In this document: positions 42,564 to 51,649 of the stretch, piece by piece
Position numbering within the stretch: position 1 is the stretch's first letter
Layout: each line of letters begins with the position of its first letter
NCBI RefSeq assembly: GCF_016863315.1
Contig: NZ_BOOQ01000019.1
Span: forward strand, 1 to 64,000
DNA length: 64,000 nucleotides
DNA from: Planotetraspora silvatica
GTDB taxonomy: Bacteria; Actinomycetota; Actinomycetes; Streptosporangiales; Streptosporangiaceae
Direction: 5' to 3'
Program-made: the position numbers and the translations under genes
Notes under the pieces: model-generated
The model's input: only the letters and a program-made list of their open reading frames with translations
Told to the model about the DNA's origin: nothing
Database searches by the model: none

Positions 42564-43199
42564 ATGACCCGCGTCTACCTGGAAAAGGGCCGAACGAAAA
42601 TCGTCGCCTGCGCGCTGGACTGGCCCGGCTGGGCGCGCATCGGCACCACCGAGGACCGCGCCGTGGCCGCGCTGACGACTTACGCCGACCGGTACCGGCT
42701 CATGACCGCCGGAGCCGGGCTGTCCTTCGACCCCGGCCCGATCGAGATCGTCGAGACGGTGACCGGCGTCAACACCACCGACTGGGGCGCGCCCGGCGTA
42801 CCCGTCGCCGAGGACAGCCGGCCCTACCGCGCCGCGGCAGCGGAGCGTACCGCCGCGATTCTGCAGACCGCATGGCGAGCCCTCGACGACCTCGCCGGGT
42901 CCGCCCCGGAGACTCTCCGCAAAGGACCCCGCGGCGGCGGACGCGACCGCGACGAGATCGTCGCCCACGTCGTCGACACCGAACGCGCCTATGCCCGCAA
43001 AATCGGCATCCGGCACCAGCCGTTCGCGGCCCACGACCGGACCGCGCTGACCGCACTGCGCACCGCGATCCTCGACGTCCTGGGCAACCCGGCCGACGGC
43101 GCACCGCTCATCCGCGACGGATGGCCACCGGCCTACGCCGCCCGCCGGTTCGCCTGGCACGTCCTCGACCACGTCTGGGAGATCGAGGACAAGTCCTGA
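42564..43199 (+). CDS. DinB-like conserved protein of unknown function
   Basis: A 211-residue protein. N-terminal part: VYLEKGRTKIVACALDWPGWARIG; C-terminal half helical: GGGRDRDEIVAHVVDTERAYARKIG, and FAWHVLDHVWEIEDKS. The spaced His residues on helices are like DinB/YfiT metal-binding sites. It follows the NmrA-like gene by 64 bp and may be in the same transcript. Function unknown. Confidence 0.8.
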   Translation: MTRVYLEKGRTKIVACALDWPGWARIGTTEDRAVAALTTYADRYRLMTAGAGLSFDPGPIEIVETVTGVNTTDWGAPGVPVAEDSRPYRAAAAERTAAILQTAWRALDDLAGSAPETLRKGPRGGGRDRDEIVAHVVDTERAYARKIGIRHQPFAAHDRTALTALRTAILDVLGNPADGAPLIRDGWPPAYAARRFAWHVLDHVWEIEDKS

Positions 43200-43338
43200 C
43201 CGTCAACAAGCTCCCTGGCCCACCCCCGGCCAAGTGCCCACCGGCGTCGCGGTGACCACGACCGGCCGTTGCAGCCGGGGCCGCTCGCGTCCGATTCGTT
43301 CAAGACGAGCCACAGCACCCACCGATACCGTCGCATTC

Positions 43339-44223
43339 ATGAACGATCGCTTCGCTGCCGGACGGGAGTTCCTCCTGCACGAGGGCAGGCTCCTGGAGCG
43401 GCGCCTGTTCGCCACCTGCTTCGAGGGCGCTCCCGGCAACGGGGTTGTCGACGTCCTGAGAGGTTACGCCAACGAGGACGGCGGTTTCGGCCACGGACTC
43501 GAACCCGACAAGCGCTGTCCTGCCAGCTTGCCCATCGACGTCGAGGTCGCCCTCCAGACGATGACCGCGGCCCGGACCGTCGATCCGCCGCTGGTGCACG
43601 GAGCGTGCGAGTATCTCGCCAAGGTCGCCGCCGACGCGGACTGCCGTGGAGCCGTTCCGCTCGCCTTTCCGGTGATCGAGGCATACCCGAGGGCAGCGCA
43701 TTGGGCGGAGTGGACCTATCAGCCGGGCCTCAACCCCACCGCCGGGCTCGTCGGCCTGCTCTACCGGCTACGGGTGAACCACCCCTGGATCCCCGCAGCG
43801 GCACGGTATTGCTGGGAACAGCTCGACAAGGCGGACCTGCCCACCGACGCTCACGCTTTGAGCGAGGTCCTGGTCTTCCTGGAGCACACCCCGGAGCGCG
43901 ACCGCGCCCGTTCGATGGCAGCCAAGGTGCGCGAAAGCCTCGTCGAGGCGTCATGGTTCCGTCTCGACCCGGACGACACCAGCTATGGGCTTTCGCCGCT
44001 GAACGTCGCGCCTTTCGCCGACAGCCTGTGGCGCAGCCTGTTCGCCGACGAGGTCATCCAGGCGCACCTCGACCGCATGGAGCGCGACCAGCAAGCCGAT
44101 GGCGGATGGCCGATCGCGTGGGAGCCCCCCGGTCAGGCGGCGCTTCTGGAATGGCGAGGCATCGTCACACTGCAGAGCTTGCGCACCCTGGTGTCCTTCG
44201 GCCGGCTCGACCCCCACCATTGA
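43339..44223 (+). CDS. Alpha/alpha-toroid (prenyltransferase-like) protein
   Basis: A 294-residue protein from ATG 43339. GYANEDGGFGHGLEPD and QQADGGWPIAWEPPG are QW/PFTB-like repeats of the alpha/alpha-toroid seen in terpene cyclases and prenyltransferase subunits. There is no DxDD or DDxxD catalytic motif, so it is probably not a cyclase. Similar stand-alone proteins are common in actinobacteria, function unknown. Confidence 0.78.
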   Translation: MNDRFAAGREFLLHEGRLLERRLFATCFEGAPGNGVVDVLRGYANEDGGFGHGLEPDKRCPASLPIDVEVALQTMTAARTVDPPLVHGACEYLAKVAADADCRGAVPLAFPVIEAYPRAAHWAEWTYQPGLNPTAGLVGLLYRLRVNHPWIPAAARYCWEQLDKADLPTDAHALSEVLVFLEHTPERDRARSMAAKVRESLVEASWFRLDPDDTSYGLSPLNVAPFADSLWRSLFADEVIQAHLDRMERDQQADGGWPIAWEPPGQAALLEWRGIVTLQSLRTLVSFGRLDPHH

Positions 44224-44306
44224 CCGTGCCGGACCCGCGCAGAGTTCGAGTCGGCAGGATCCCTGGCGCTCGGCGCAAGGGTGATACGGAGTCAGGTGAG
44301 TTGGGG

Positions 44307-44804
44307 TCAGGTGTGCTGGGGAAGGGCAAGCCAGTCCTGCCAGGAGATGTCACGGCCCAGGTAGCGGGGCCGCCGGAACGGCCAGTCGGCGACGATCCAC
44401 TGCGGCACCAGCGTGTCCAGCGCACGCTCCACCGCGCTGCCGAGCAGTTCGTCCACCACCCACCAGGAGATCTCTCCGTCCGCGCCGACCCGCTCGGGCG
44501 GGTCGATGTAGACGCAGCCGAGGATGGCGGTCTCCGCCGCGTCGAACAGCGCGTAGTTGAAGGACTGGTGGGCAGCTATCTCCTGCTCATGCCGGAGGAG
44601 ATCCACACGGTCCTCCTCGTAGGTCATCGTCTCCTTTGGCCAGCCCCAGGCCGGACCGAAGATGCCCCACAGCCGCTCGCGGGAGCCCATCACGGCCGGG
44701 TAGTCGAGCTCGGTATCGGCCTCCCTGATCGGCCGCAGGTGATGCGCGCCGCCGGGCAGCGGAACGTGGACGGGGTGGACGAAACCGTCGGGCAGCCAGC
44801 TCAT
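44307..44804 (-). CDS. GNAT-like N-acetyltransferase family protein
   Basis: A 165-residue protein. HHLRPIREADTELDYPAVM opens a GNAT-like fold; YALFDAAETAILGCVYIDPPE and ISWWVVDELLGSAVERALDTLV are consistent with the acetyl-CoA core, although the R/QxxGxG/A loop is not clear. ATG 44804 (MSWLPDGF) is a guess; the Shine-Dalgarno is weak and longer forms are open. Substrate unknown. Confidence 0.65.
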   Translation of the reverse strand: MSWLPDGFVHPVHVPLPGGAHHLRPIREADTELDYPAVMGSRERLWGIFGPAWGWPKETMTYEEDRVDLLRHEQEIAAHQSFNYALFDAAETAILGCVYIDPPERVGADGEISWWVVDELLGSAVERALDTLVPQWIVADWPFRRPRYLGRDISWQDWLALPQHT

Positions 44805-45079
44805 GAGACCGAGGCTAACTACAGGCGCAACCAACTCCATCCGCGGACCACACGTCATGCATGGAGCCGAACGACGTGCATGGCTACCTGAAGGCCGTTG
44901 AGCTGCAAAAACGCCTACTCCCACTTCCTGGGGGCAAGGAGTCGCAGGTCAGAGAGGGAGGCTTCACGCTGGAGGGCGTCCAGCGCGCCGGTAGAAGCCT
45001 CGTGTTTTCGAGGAGACCGGCGGGCCACGGCCACGCCGGCCTCACACGAGGAACCCCCGATGAGGAGCCCGAGGCCGTC

Positions 45080-45442
45080 TCAGGCCCCGATGACCAGGTC
45101 GGCGGCGGACACGGAGACCTCGATCTCCCGGGTCTCCTCCATCCCCATGGCCAGGGCGAGCTTGTGGTGACGGCGGGCCTCGTCGGCCCGGCCGCGGCGC
45201 TCCAGAGTCCGGGCCAGTGCCTCGTGCGCCCAGCCGTTCACCGGGTCCAGCTCCACCAGCGTCCGGAAGGCGTCCTCCGCGCGGCTGAGCTGGGCGCTGT
45301 GGAAGTACGCACGCCCCAGCAGTTCGACCACCGCGCGATTGCCCGGATCCCCCTCGGCGATGGGCGCGAGGATACGGCTCGCCTCGGCGTAATCCTTGGC
45401 GTCGAAGAACATCTGGCCGCGCTGGAACTCGTCGTAGGACAC
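45080..45442 (-). CDS. Tetratricopeptide-repeat protein
   Basis: A 120-residue protein from GTG 45442, preceded by AAGGAG. About three TPR units are visible: RGQMFFDAKDYAEASRILAP, VVELLGRAYFHSAQLSRAED and GWAHEALARTLERRGRADEA. It ends LVIGA. TPRs bind partner proteins. The 275 bp downstream, to 44805, hold no feature I can support. Confidence 0.85.
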   Translation of the reverse strand: MSYDEFQRGQMFFDAKDYAEASRILAPIAEGDPGNRAVVELLGRAYFHSAQLSRAEDAFRTLVELDPVNGWAHEALARTLERRGRADEARRHHKLALAMGMEETREIEVSVSAADLVIGA

Positions 45443-45500
45443 CGCTTCTCTCCTTCTCCGCGTGGCCGCCGCCGCACCGATGCGGCGCCGCCCGATCCCC

Positions 45501-46358
45501 TCAACCATCCGCCGTGTCCGCGTCTTCCCGGCCGGACTCCGCTGTCGGGGCGGCCAGGACGTCGGCCAGGACCGCCGCGAACTCGCCGGGACGGGACCAG
45601 TAGCCCGTGTGGTCACCCGGGAAGTCGACGACCTGCCTTCCCCACCGGGCGGCCAGGACGGCGGCCGGGCGATAGGGGAATCGTCGCCGCGAGTCGCGGC
45701 CGCCGGCCGGCACGATCCGCGCCCGCTGAGCGTCCAATGCCACGAGGTCGGGGCGGTGGCCCGGAGCCTGCCGTACCTCATGACGGAGGAAGTGGTCGAG
45801 GTTGCCGGACAGGCGGCCCATGAGCTCGAGGCCGATGCCAGCCGGCCGCTCGAGCGAGTCCGCACCGATGCCGGCCATGAACGATCGCATGGCCGGAGCC
45901 GTGCCGTCACGCAGGTAGGTGTCGTAGACGTTCGCGAAGAACCTCCGCCAGTCCGCCGCGTCCGGCAGCACCTCGGCGAGGGGCGGCTCGTGCGCGATCA
46001 GCCGGGTGACCAGGTCGGGGCTCCGGCTCATGAGGGCGAGCCCGACCACGGCGCCCGCACTGCTACCGAAGACCTGAGACGGTCCCCCGGCGACGGCCTC
46101 CAGGAGGCGACGCGCGTCATCCGCATGCGTCTCGCTCCATCCGGCCGGCTGCGGGCCGTCCAGCGTGCTGCGGGAGAACCCGCGCCGGTCGTAGCTGATG
46201 ACGGTGTGACGGCCGGCGAGCAGGTCCGCGACGGCGTCGAAGAGCTCGGCGTCGCCGTTGCTCCCGGGGATCATCAGGAGGGCGGGCCCGTGGCCGCGCA
46301 CCTCATAGTGCAGGCGAGCCCCGGGCACCTCCAGGGTGTTCGTCGTCGAAGGGGGCAT
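45501..46358 (-). CDS. Alpha/beta-hydrolase
   Basis: A 285-residue hydrolase. GPALLMIPGSNGDAELFDAV gives the oxyanion region, VFGSSAGAVVGLAL the nucleophile Ser (G-x-S-x-G), and VDFPGDHTGYWSRP the His. No signal peptide. ATG 46358 has GGAGGAC upstream. Two CTTAC-type palindromes lie just upstream, typical of TetR or MarR control, but no regulator gene is next to it. Confidence 0.88.
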   Translation of the reverse strand: MPPSTTNTLEVPGARLHYEVRGHGPALLMIPGSNGDAELFDAVADLLAGRHTVISYDRRGFSRSTLDGPQPAGWSETHADDARRLLEAVAGGPSQVFGSSAGAVVGLALMSRSPDLVTRLIAHEPPLAEVLPDAADWRRFFANVYDTYLRDGTAPAMRSFMAGIGADSLERPAGIGLELMGRLSGNLDHFLRHEVRQAPGHRPDLVALDAQRARIVPAGGRDSRRRFPYRPAAVLAARWGRQVVDFPGDHTGYWSRPGEFAAVLADVLAAPTAESGREDADTADG

Positions 46359-46376
46359 GACATCGTCCTCCGATAG

Positions 46377-46422
46377 CTTACTTGCCGACAGGTAAGCAGA
46401 TTACTGACCGGCCGTCAAGTAA
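46377..46422. promoter_or_regulatory. Two palindromes upstream of the alpha/beta-hydrolase gene
   Basis: CTTACTTG-CCGA-CAGGTAAG (46377-46396, one mismatch) and TTACTGAC...GTCAAGTAA (46401-46422) share a (C)TTACTTG/TGAC half-site. They look like operators for an unlinked regulator. Confidence 0.6.
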
Positions 46423-46597
46423 GTATCGGTTCGACATGGTTTCGCCCTGCTTCAGAAAGTGGCGTTGACCCTGGCACCCCGCGGGCACCATCGGGCTCGT
46501 CGGCTCGAACCCGGGCCTCGTCTCCGGGCACCCCACTCCCGCACGTGGCCGGTCCGGTCACCGGCGGCCGGGTGCATGACCAATAAGGATCACGGCC

Positions 46598-47371
46598 ATG
46601 GCCACTCCCGTCGTACTCGTCACCGGGGCGCTGACCGGCATCGGCCGCGCGACCGCTTTCGTCTTCGCGAAGAACGGCGCGAAACTCGTCGTCTCAGGAC
46701 GGCGCGAGGACGCCGGCGAGGCCCTGGTCGGTGAACTGCGCGCACTCGGCACGGAGGCGGAGTTCGTGCGCGCCGACGTACGTCACGAAGCGGAGGTCGA
46801 AGGCCTGATAGATCAGGCGGTCGAGCGGTTCGGCCGGCTCGACGTCGCCGTCAACAACGCGGGGACGGAGGGCCGGGTCGCCCCGATCGTCGAGCAGACC
46901 CCCGAGAGCTACGCGGACACCTTCGACACCAACGTGCTCGGCACGCTGCTGAGCATGAAGCACGAGTTCCGGGTGATGCTGGCCCAAGGCGGTGGAAGCA
47001 TCGTCAACATCACGTCCATCTACGGCGAGATCGGACTGCCCTCGGCCTCGGTCTACGTCGGCAGCAAACACGCCGTCATCGGCCTGACCAGGGTCGCGGC
47101 CCTCGAAGGAGCCGCGTCCGGCATCCGCGTCAACGCGGTGGCCCCGGGATTCACCGAGACCGCCATGATGCAGCGCACCACGGGCACCGACGAGGTGAGG
47201 TCGGCGGTCCTGGAGGTCATCCCCCAGCGCCGTTTCGGCCGCCCCGACGAGATCGGGGCCGCCATCGCCCTGCTCGCGTCCGACGCGTGCTCCTATCTGA
47301 CCGGACAGGTCATCACGGTGGACGGTGGCCTCACCGCGGGCTGGCCTCTCACGTCGGAGAAACAGGCGTAG
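46598..47371 (+). CDS. Short-chain dehydrogenase/reductase
   Basis: A 257-residue classical SDR: LVTGALTGIGRATAFVFA (cofactor), VNNAGTEG, the Ser of NITSIYGE, YVGSKHA (Tyr-x3-Lys), and a C-terminus SYLTGQVITVDGGLTAG. AAGGAT precedes ATG 46598. It is divergent from the hydrolase across the palindrome region and could share its regulator. Confidence 0.9.
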   Translation: MATPVVLVTGALTGIGRATAFVFAKNGAKLVVSGRREDAGEALVGELRALGTEAEFVRADVRHEAEVEGLIDQAVERFGRLDVAVNNAGTEGRVAPIVEQTPESYADTFDTNVLGTLLSMKHEFRVMLAQGGGSIVNITSIYGEIGLPSASVYVGSKHAVIGLTRVAALEGAASGIRVNAVAPGFTETAMMQRTTGTDEVRSAVLEVIPQRRFGRPDEIGAAIALLASDACSYLTGQVITVDGGLTAGWPLTSEKQA

Positions 47372-47388
47372 GCCACCTCACCCGGGCG

Positions 47389-48198
47389 TCATCGGCTGAG
47401 CGCGGCCCCTTCCTGTTCCCGCCGCGAGTCGCGAAGCTCCGCCCGTAATGCCTTGAGTTCGGCCATGACGCCCTCGATGGTGTGCTGCTCGGCCTGCCGG
47501 GCCTCGTCGGCCTCCCTGGCGTGGTCGTCCTCCATCGCCCGAACGACGACGGCGATGAACAGGTTGAGCACGACGAAGGTGCAGATCAGGATGAAGATGA
47601 CGAAGAAGATCCAGGCAGCGGGATGGACGGCCATGACCTCGCGGGCGACGTCCGACCACGCCTCCCCGGTCATCACCTGGAACAGGGTGAACAACGAGGT
47701 GCCCAGGTCACCGAAGTAGTGCGGGGTGGTGGCCGCGAACAGTTTGGTGGAGATCACCGCGGCGACGTAGAGGACCAGGCTGAGCAGCACGGCGATCGAG
47801 GCCATGCCGGGCACCGCGGCGAGCAGCGCCGAAACGACGCGCCGCAGGCTGGGCACCACGGAGATCAGCCGCAGTGCTCTCATGATCCGCAGCGCACGGA
47901 GCACCGACAACTCGCCGGAATGCGGCAGGAGGGAGGTGCCGATGATCACGCTGTCGAAGATGTTCCACGGGTCGCGCAGGAACTTCATCCGGTAGACGTA
48001 CACCTTGGCCAGGAGTTCGGCCACGAAGACGTACAGCGCCACGTGGTCGACGAGCCTGAGCAGGCTCCCGTGGCGGCTCATCAGTGCGGGTGACGTCTCC
48101 AGTCCCAGCGTCGCCGCGTTGATCAAGATCACTACGGTGATCACGTGCTGGGTTCGCGGGGCTTCCACTACGGTGCGAACTCGGTCGCGCCAGGCCAC
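47389..48198 (-). CDS. Voltage-gated cation channel (NaChBac/BacNav-like) with TGEAWSD filter
   Basis: A 269-residue single-repeat six-TM channel, about NaChBac's length, expected to form a tetramer. S4 is LSVLRALRIMRALRLISV, with Arg101, 104, 107 and 110 at every third residue. The pore helix and filter read LFTLFQVMTGEAWSD (Thr177-Asp183), followed by S6 (FFVIFILICTFVVLNLFIAV) and a C-terminal coiled coil (about 228-262) as in BacNav channels. NaChBac has TLESWAS at the filter; TGEAW is like eukaryotic Cav repeat IV. Ion selectivity cannot be read from sequence. Confidence 0.88.
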   Translation of the reverse strand: MAWRDRVRTVVEAPRTQHVITVVILINAATLGLETSPALMSRHGSLLRLVDHVALYVFVAELLAKVYVYRMKFLRDPWNIFDSVIIGTSLLPHSGELSVLRALRIMRALRLISVVPSLRRVVSALLAAVPGMASIAVLLSLVLYVAAVISTKLFAATTPHYFGDLGTSLFTLFQVMTGEAWSDVAREVMAVHPAAWIFFVIFILICTFVVLNLFIAVVVRAMEDDHAREADEARQAEQHTIEGVMAELKALRAELRDSRREQEGAALSR

Positions 48199-48312
48199 GG
48201 GGACTCCTGATTCATGCCCGGGTGCAGATGGTCACGTGTGATCGTAGTGAGGTCACGGCGTCACTTGATCACCGGCCAGGCGAGGCCTCCGGCGCCGGCG
48301 CGGTCCGCGTGC

Positions 48313-49398
48313 TCATCCGACCCTCCGGTCGTCGATCCCGTCGCGGTCCCACTCGATGCCGAGTCCGGGGGCGGCCGGCGCCAGGGCCTGCCCGTCCGCC
48401 ACCTCGATCTCCCCGCGGGTGATCGCCCGCAACTGCGGGATGTGCTCCAGGTAGCCGCTGTTCGGCACCGCGCAGCACAGGCTCACGTGCAGCTCCATCA
48501 GGAAGTGCGGGCAGACCGGCACGTTGTACGCCTCTGCCAGGTGCGCGACCTTCAGCCAGGGGGTGATCCCGCCGATGCGGGCCACGTCGACCTGGACGAT
48601 GCCGGCCGCGCCCCGGTGCAGGTACTCGCGGAACTGCGCCACCGAGTACAGCGACTCGCCGACGGCGACCGGGATCGAGCTCGCCGCCGCCAGCGTCTCG
48701 TGCCCGGAGACGTCGTCGCCCGGCAGCGGCTCCTCGAACCAGTACGGGTCCGCCGGTTCCAGCAGCCGTGCCCGCCGTACGGCCTCGGCCGCCGTGAGCG
48801 ACTGGTTGGCGTCGATCATCAGGTCGAAGTGGGGCCCCACCGCCGCGCGTACGGCGGCCAGCCGCTCGGCGTCCTCCACCGGCGAACGGCCGATCTTCAG
48901 CTTGGCTCCGCGCCAGCCCGCGCCCTGGCTCGCCTTCGCGCCGGCGATCAGCTCGTCCGTGCTCAGGTGCAACCAGCCGCCCTCGGTGTCGTAGAGCGGG
49001 ATGCGGTCCTTCGCGCCTCCCGCGAGCACCCACAACGGCTGACCGGCGTCGCGGCACCGCCAGTCCCACAGGGCCGTGTCCACGGCGGCCAGGGCCAGCG
49101 ACGTGATCGCGCCCACGGTGGTGGCCCGGGTCGCGGCGAACAGGTCGTGCCACACCGCCTCCACCCGGCGGGGGTCCGCGCCGACCAGCCGGGGTGACAG
49201 ATAGTCGCGCAGAAGGGCGAGCACGGCCGTGCCGCCGGTGCCGATCGTGTAGGAGTAACCGGTTCCGGCGCCGCCGTCGTCGGTCCTGATCTCGACGAAG
49301 ACGGTCTCCTGCTTCAGGAACGACTGGACCGCGTCGGTGCGTACGGTCTCGACCTCCAGGTCGACGAGATACGCCTCGACATGACTGATCGTGGGCAA
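48313..49398 (-). CDS. Enolase-superfamily enzyme (mandelate racemase/muconate lactonizing type)
   Basis: A 361-residue protein with an N-terminal capping domain and a barrel carrying KLKIG (Lys-x-Lys), metal ligands in LMIDANQS, YWFEEPLPGDD and AVGESLYS, and His in VCPHFLMELH. This is the mandelate-racemase subgroup, in which most members dehydrate or racemise sugar acids. ATG 49398. Divergent from a GntR gene with a palindrome between them; probably a sugar-acid catabolic enzyme induced by its substrate. Confidence 0.88.
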   Translation of the reverse strand: MPTISHVEAYLVDLEVETVRTDAVQSFLKQETVFVEIRTDDGGAGTGYSYTIGTGGTAVLALLRDYLSPRLVGADPRRVEAVWHDLFAATRATTVGAITSLALAAVDTALWDWRCRDAGQPLWVLAGGAKDRIPLYDTEGGWLHLSTDELIAGAKASQGAGWRGAKLKIGRSPVEDAERLAAVRAAVGPHFDLMIDANQSLTAAEAVRRARLLEPADPYWFEEPLPGDDVSGHETLAAASSIPVAVGESLYSVAQFREYLHRGAAGIVQVDVARIGGITPWLKVAHLAEAYNVPVCPHFLMELHVSLCCAVPNSGYLEHIPQLRAITRGEIEVADGQALAPAAPGLGIEWDRDGIDDRRVG

Positions 49399-49428
49399 CG
49401 AAGCTCCTCGCGGGGACGTGATTTCGTG

Positions 49429-49440
49429 ATCCTATAGGAT
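49429..49440. promoter_or_regulatory. GntR operator candidate
   Basis: ATCCTATAGGAT, a perfect 12-bp palindrome, in the divergent gap; a second, TTCAT-GG-ATGAA, follows at 49443-49454. AT-rich short palindromes of this type are usual for FCD-type GntR proteins. Confidence 0.7.
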
Positions 49441-49526
49441 ATTTCATGGATGAATAGCCGCCCGCCCTTCGGACCGTCAAGGCTTAACATTCATGAAATT
49501 GAGCCGACAGCCGGGAGGAAGCCCGA

Positions 49527-50195
49527 ATGGCACGCTCCGAACCGATCCGATTCCGGCGCTCGACGCTGGGCGAGGACGTGTACGAGACGCTCAAGGGCCT
49601 GGTGCTCGAGCACAGCCTGTCCCCCGGCGACCGGATCAACATCGATGCTCTGGCCCGCGAGTTCGCGGTGTCGCCCACTCCGATCCGCGAGGCGCTGGCC
49701 CGCCTCGAGGCGGACGGCCTCGTGCGCAAGCGGCCCCTCGTTGGCTACACGGTGAGCCCTCTGCTCACCCGTGCCGAGTTCACCGACATGTTCGAGATGC
49801 GCCTGCTGCTGGAGTGCGCCGCGACGCGGTGGGCGGCTGAGCGCACCGACGCGGCGCGCCGATCGGCGATCACCGCCGAGGCGGCCACGACGGTCGCGCC
49901 CGAGGAGGACGACCCGGACGGCTGGCACGCCGCGTTCACGCTCCTCGACGCGCGGTTCCACGACCTCATCGCCGAGGCGTCCGGCAACGATCTGCTCCGC
50001 GACGGCATCAACCGGCTGCACGCACACCTGCACCTGCATCGGCGCTACTTCCCCTACGCCCAGGCGGGCGCGACCATCGAGGAGCATCAGCGCATCGCCG
50101 CCGCCATCGAGGCCGCGGATCCGGACGGCGCCGAGGCAGCCATGCGGGAACACCTGACCCGGGCGCGCGAGCGCCATCTGCCGGCGTTCGATTGA
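49527..50195 (+). CDS. GntR-family regulator, FCD (FadR-like) subgroup
   Basis: A 222-residue protein. The winged helix is DVYETLKGLVLEHSLSPGDRI, LAREFAVSPTPIREALARLEADGLV; the FCD domain has FTDMFEMRLLLECAATRWA and FHDLIAEASGNDLL, with HEH-type metal-site residues. GGGAGGAAG precedes ATG 49527. It should regulate the divergent enolase-superfamily gene in response to a small carboxylate. Confidence 0.92.
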   Translation: MARSEPIRFRRSTLGEDVYETLKGLVLEHSLSPGDRINIDALAREFAVSPTPIREALARLEADGLVRKRPLVGYTVSPLLTRAEFTDMFEMRLLLECAATRWAAERTDAARRSAITAEAATTVAPEEDDPDGWHAAFTLLDARFHDLIAEASGNDLLRDGINRLHAHLHLHRRYFPYAQAGATIEEHQRIAAAIEAADPDGAEAAMREHLTRARERHLPAFD

Positions 50196-50388
50196 GAATC
50201 GCGTACGGCGTATCGCGGCGGAGCGGCAGACGGGCCGCCGACGACGGCGCAGATCGCAAATCCGGCGTAACGGCCTACTCCGGATGTTCGACACGTCCTC
50301 CCCCGGGCAGCGGAAGCCGATACGGACACCGCCGGCCCGGAACGCGCCCGGGCGGCCGGTGAACCCGATGGCGGAAGTGAGGACGGAC

Positions 50389-51378
50389 ATGGGAACCGCG
50401 ACCACGGTGCCGGAGACCCGGGGCATGGCCGGAGAGGAGCTTTCCGCCGACGACGCCTACGCCACCATCAAGCGGTACGGCGGCTGGCGACTGATCCACG
50501 ACTCGTATGTGCGGTTCAGGTACGGCGACGGCGTCAGCAACGCACGCGCCCTGGCATTCCAGGTCTGTCTGGCGATCATCCCCGGGGCCATCGCCGTCGT
50601 GGGCCTCAGCTCGGTGCTCGACCACGCGGACATCGGCCGGGTCCTCGAGCTCACGCTCCGCCGCCTCACACCGGGAGGTGGTTCCCAGATCGTCGAGGAG
50701 ACGTTGTCGCCGGGCCGGCGTGGGGTGGGTGGGGAGACTCTCGCCCTGTGGTTCGGCCTGGTGACCGCCCTCGTGTCGCTCACGAGCGCGATGGCCCAGT
50801 TCGAGCGCGGCGCCAACCGCATCTACGGCATCGAGCGCGACCGGCCGTTCCGGCGCAAGTACGGCAAGGCGCTGCTGATGGCGGTGACGGCGGGCCTCCT
50901 CATGGTGGTCGGCCTGGTGATCCTCGTCGGCGGCGCGGCCGCCGGGGAGGCGGCGGCCGCGGTTTACGGCTGGGGTGACACCGCCCGAGCGGTCTGGCAG
51001 TGGCTGCGCTGGCCCGTCGGGTTCCTGCTCGCCGTCCTGTCGATCTCCGTGCTGTTCCGCTCGTCACCGAGACGTCGCCAGCCGGCCCACACGTGGCTCG
51101 CGGTCGGCGCGACCGTCGCCGTCCTGCTATGGATGTCGCTCACCTACCTGCTGTCCCTCTACATGGCAAGCAGCGGGACCTTCGGAGCGATGTACGGCCC
51201 GCTCACCGCGGTCATGGCGCTGTTGTTGTGGTCGTTCCTCACCTCGACGGCCCTGCTGCTGGGCATGGCGTTCGCCGCCCAACTGGAGGCGTGCAGGACC
51301 GGCCGGAGTGAGCCGGCGACACCCGATCCCTCCCTCGCGCCGCAGGAGGAGGGCCGGGCCGCGGCCCACGCCCGATGA
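50389..51378 (+). CDS. YihY/BrkB-family inner-membrane protein
   Basis: About 329 residues, six TM helices. NARALAFQVCLAIIPGAIAVVGL is the first segment; FERGANRIYGIERDRPFRRKYGKAL, YLLSLYMASSGTFGAMYGPLTAVMALLLWSF, given in parts as SGTFGAMYGPLTAVMALLLW, are family signatures. I chose ATG 50389 (SD GTGAGGA); ATG 50368 or 50284 would lengthen a disordered N-terminus. Function of the family is unsettled; it was once called ribonuclease BN in error. Confidence 0.85.
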   Translation: MGTATTVPETRGMAGEELSADDAYATIKRYGGWRLIHDSYVRFRYGDGVSNARALAFQVCLAIIPGAIAVVGLSSVLDHADIGRVLELTLRRLTPGGGSQIVEETLSPGRRGVGGETLALWFGLVTALVSLTSAMAQFERGANRIYGIERDRPFRRKYGKALLMAVTAGLLMVVGLVILVGGAAAGEAAAAVYGWGDTARAVWQWLRWPVGFLLAVLSISVLFRSSPRRRQPAHTWLAVGATVAVLLWMSLTYLLSLYMASSGTFGAMYGPLTAVMALLLWSFLTSTALLLGMAFAAQLEACRTGRSEPATPDPSLAPQEEGRAAAHAR

Positions 51379-51399
51379 GCCGATCGGCAGGCAGGGTGA

Positions 51400-51585
51400 T
51401 CAAGCGTCCAGCACCATGAGGACGACGAGGCCGACGAGGTGGAGCACCACGACGAACGCGATGAGGAAGATGAACACGAACTTGGCGGGTCCGTGCTCGA
51501 AGTCCTTCCCCTCCTTCAGCGGGGGTCTCAGCGCCTGCCGATCGGCGATCCGCTCCTCCAGCGACTTCCTCTTCTGACGAGGCAT
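51400..51585 (-). CDS. Small single-TM membrane protein
   Basis: A 61-residue protein, MPRQKRKSLEERIADRQALR followed by a hydrophobic helix FVFIFLIAFVVVLHLVGLVV. ATG 51585 has AAGGGA upstream; ATG 51615 is an unsupported longer start. N-terminus basic, C-terminus VLDA. It follows the rhodanese gene by 64 bp on the same strand and may be cotranscribed. Function unknown. Confidence 0.78.
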   Translation of the reverse strand: MPRQKRKSLEERIADRQALRPPLKEGKDFEHGPAKFVFIFLIAFVVVLHLVGLVVLMVLDA

Positions 51586-51649
51586 GACAGTTCCCTTGGT
51601 GTCGTGAGTACTCATCCGGCCGCCCGCGTATGCCAGTGCGGGCGGCGGT

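Noticed and set aside
43339-44223. Terpene cyclase
   Set aside because: QW-type repeats are present, but no DxDD or DDxxD motif and no terpene genes nearby.
44240-44265. GTTCGAGTC resembling a tRNA T-loop
   Set aside because: No acceptor stem, D-arm or anticodon arm can be folded around it.
44805-45079. Small gene or integration remnant
   Set aside because: Frames across this gap have no ribosome-binding site, no family likeness and mixed codon bias; no tRNA end or integrase is visible.
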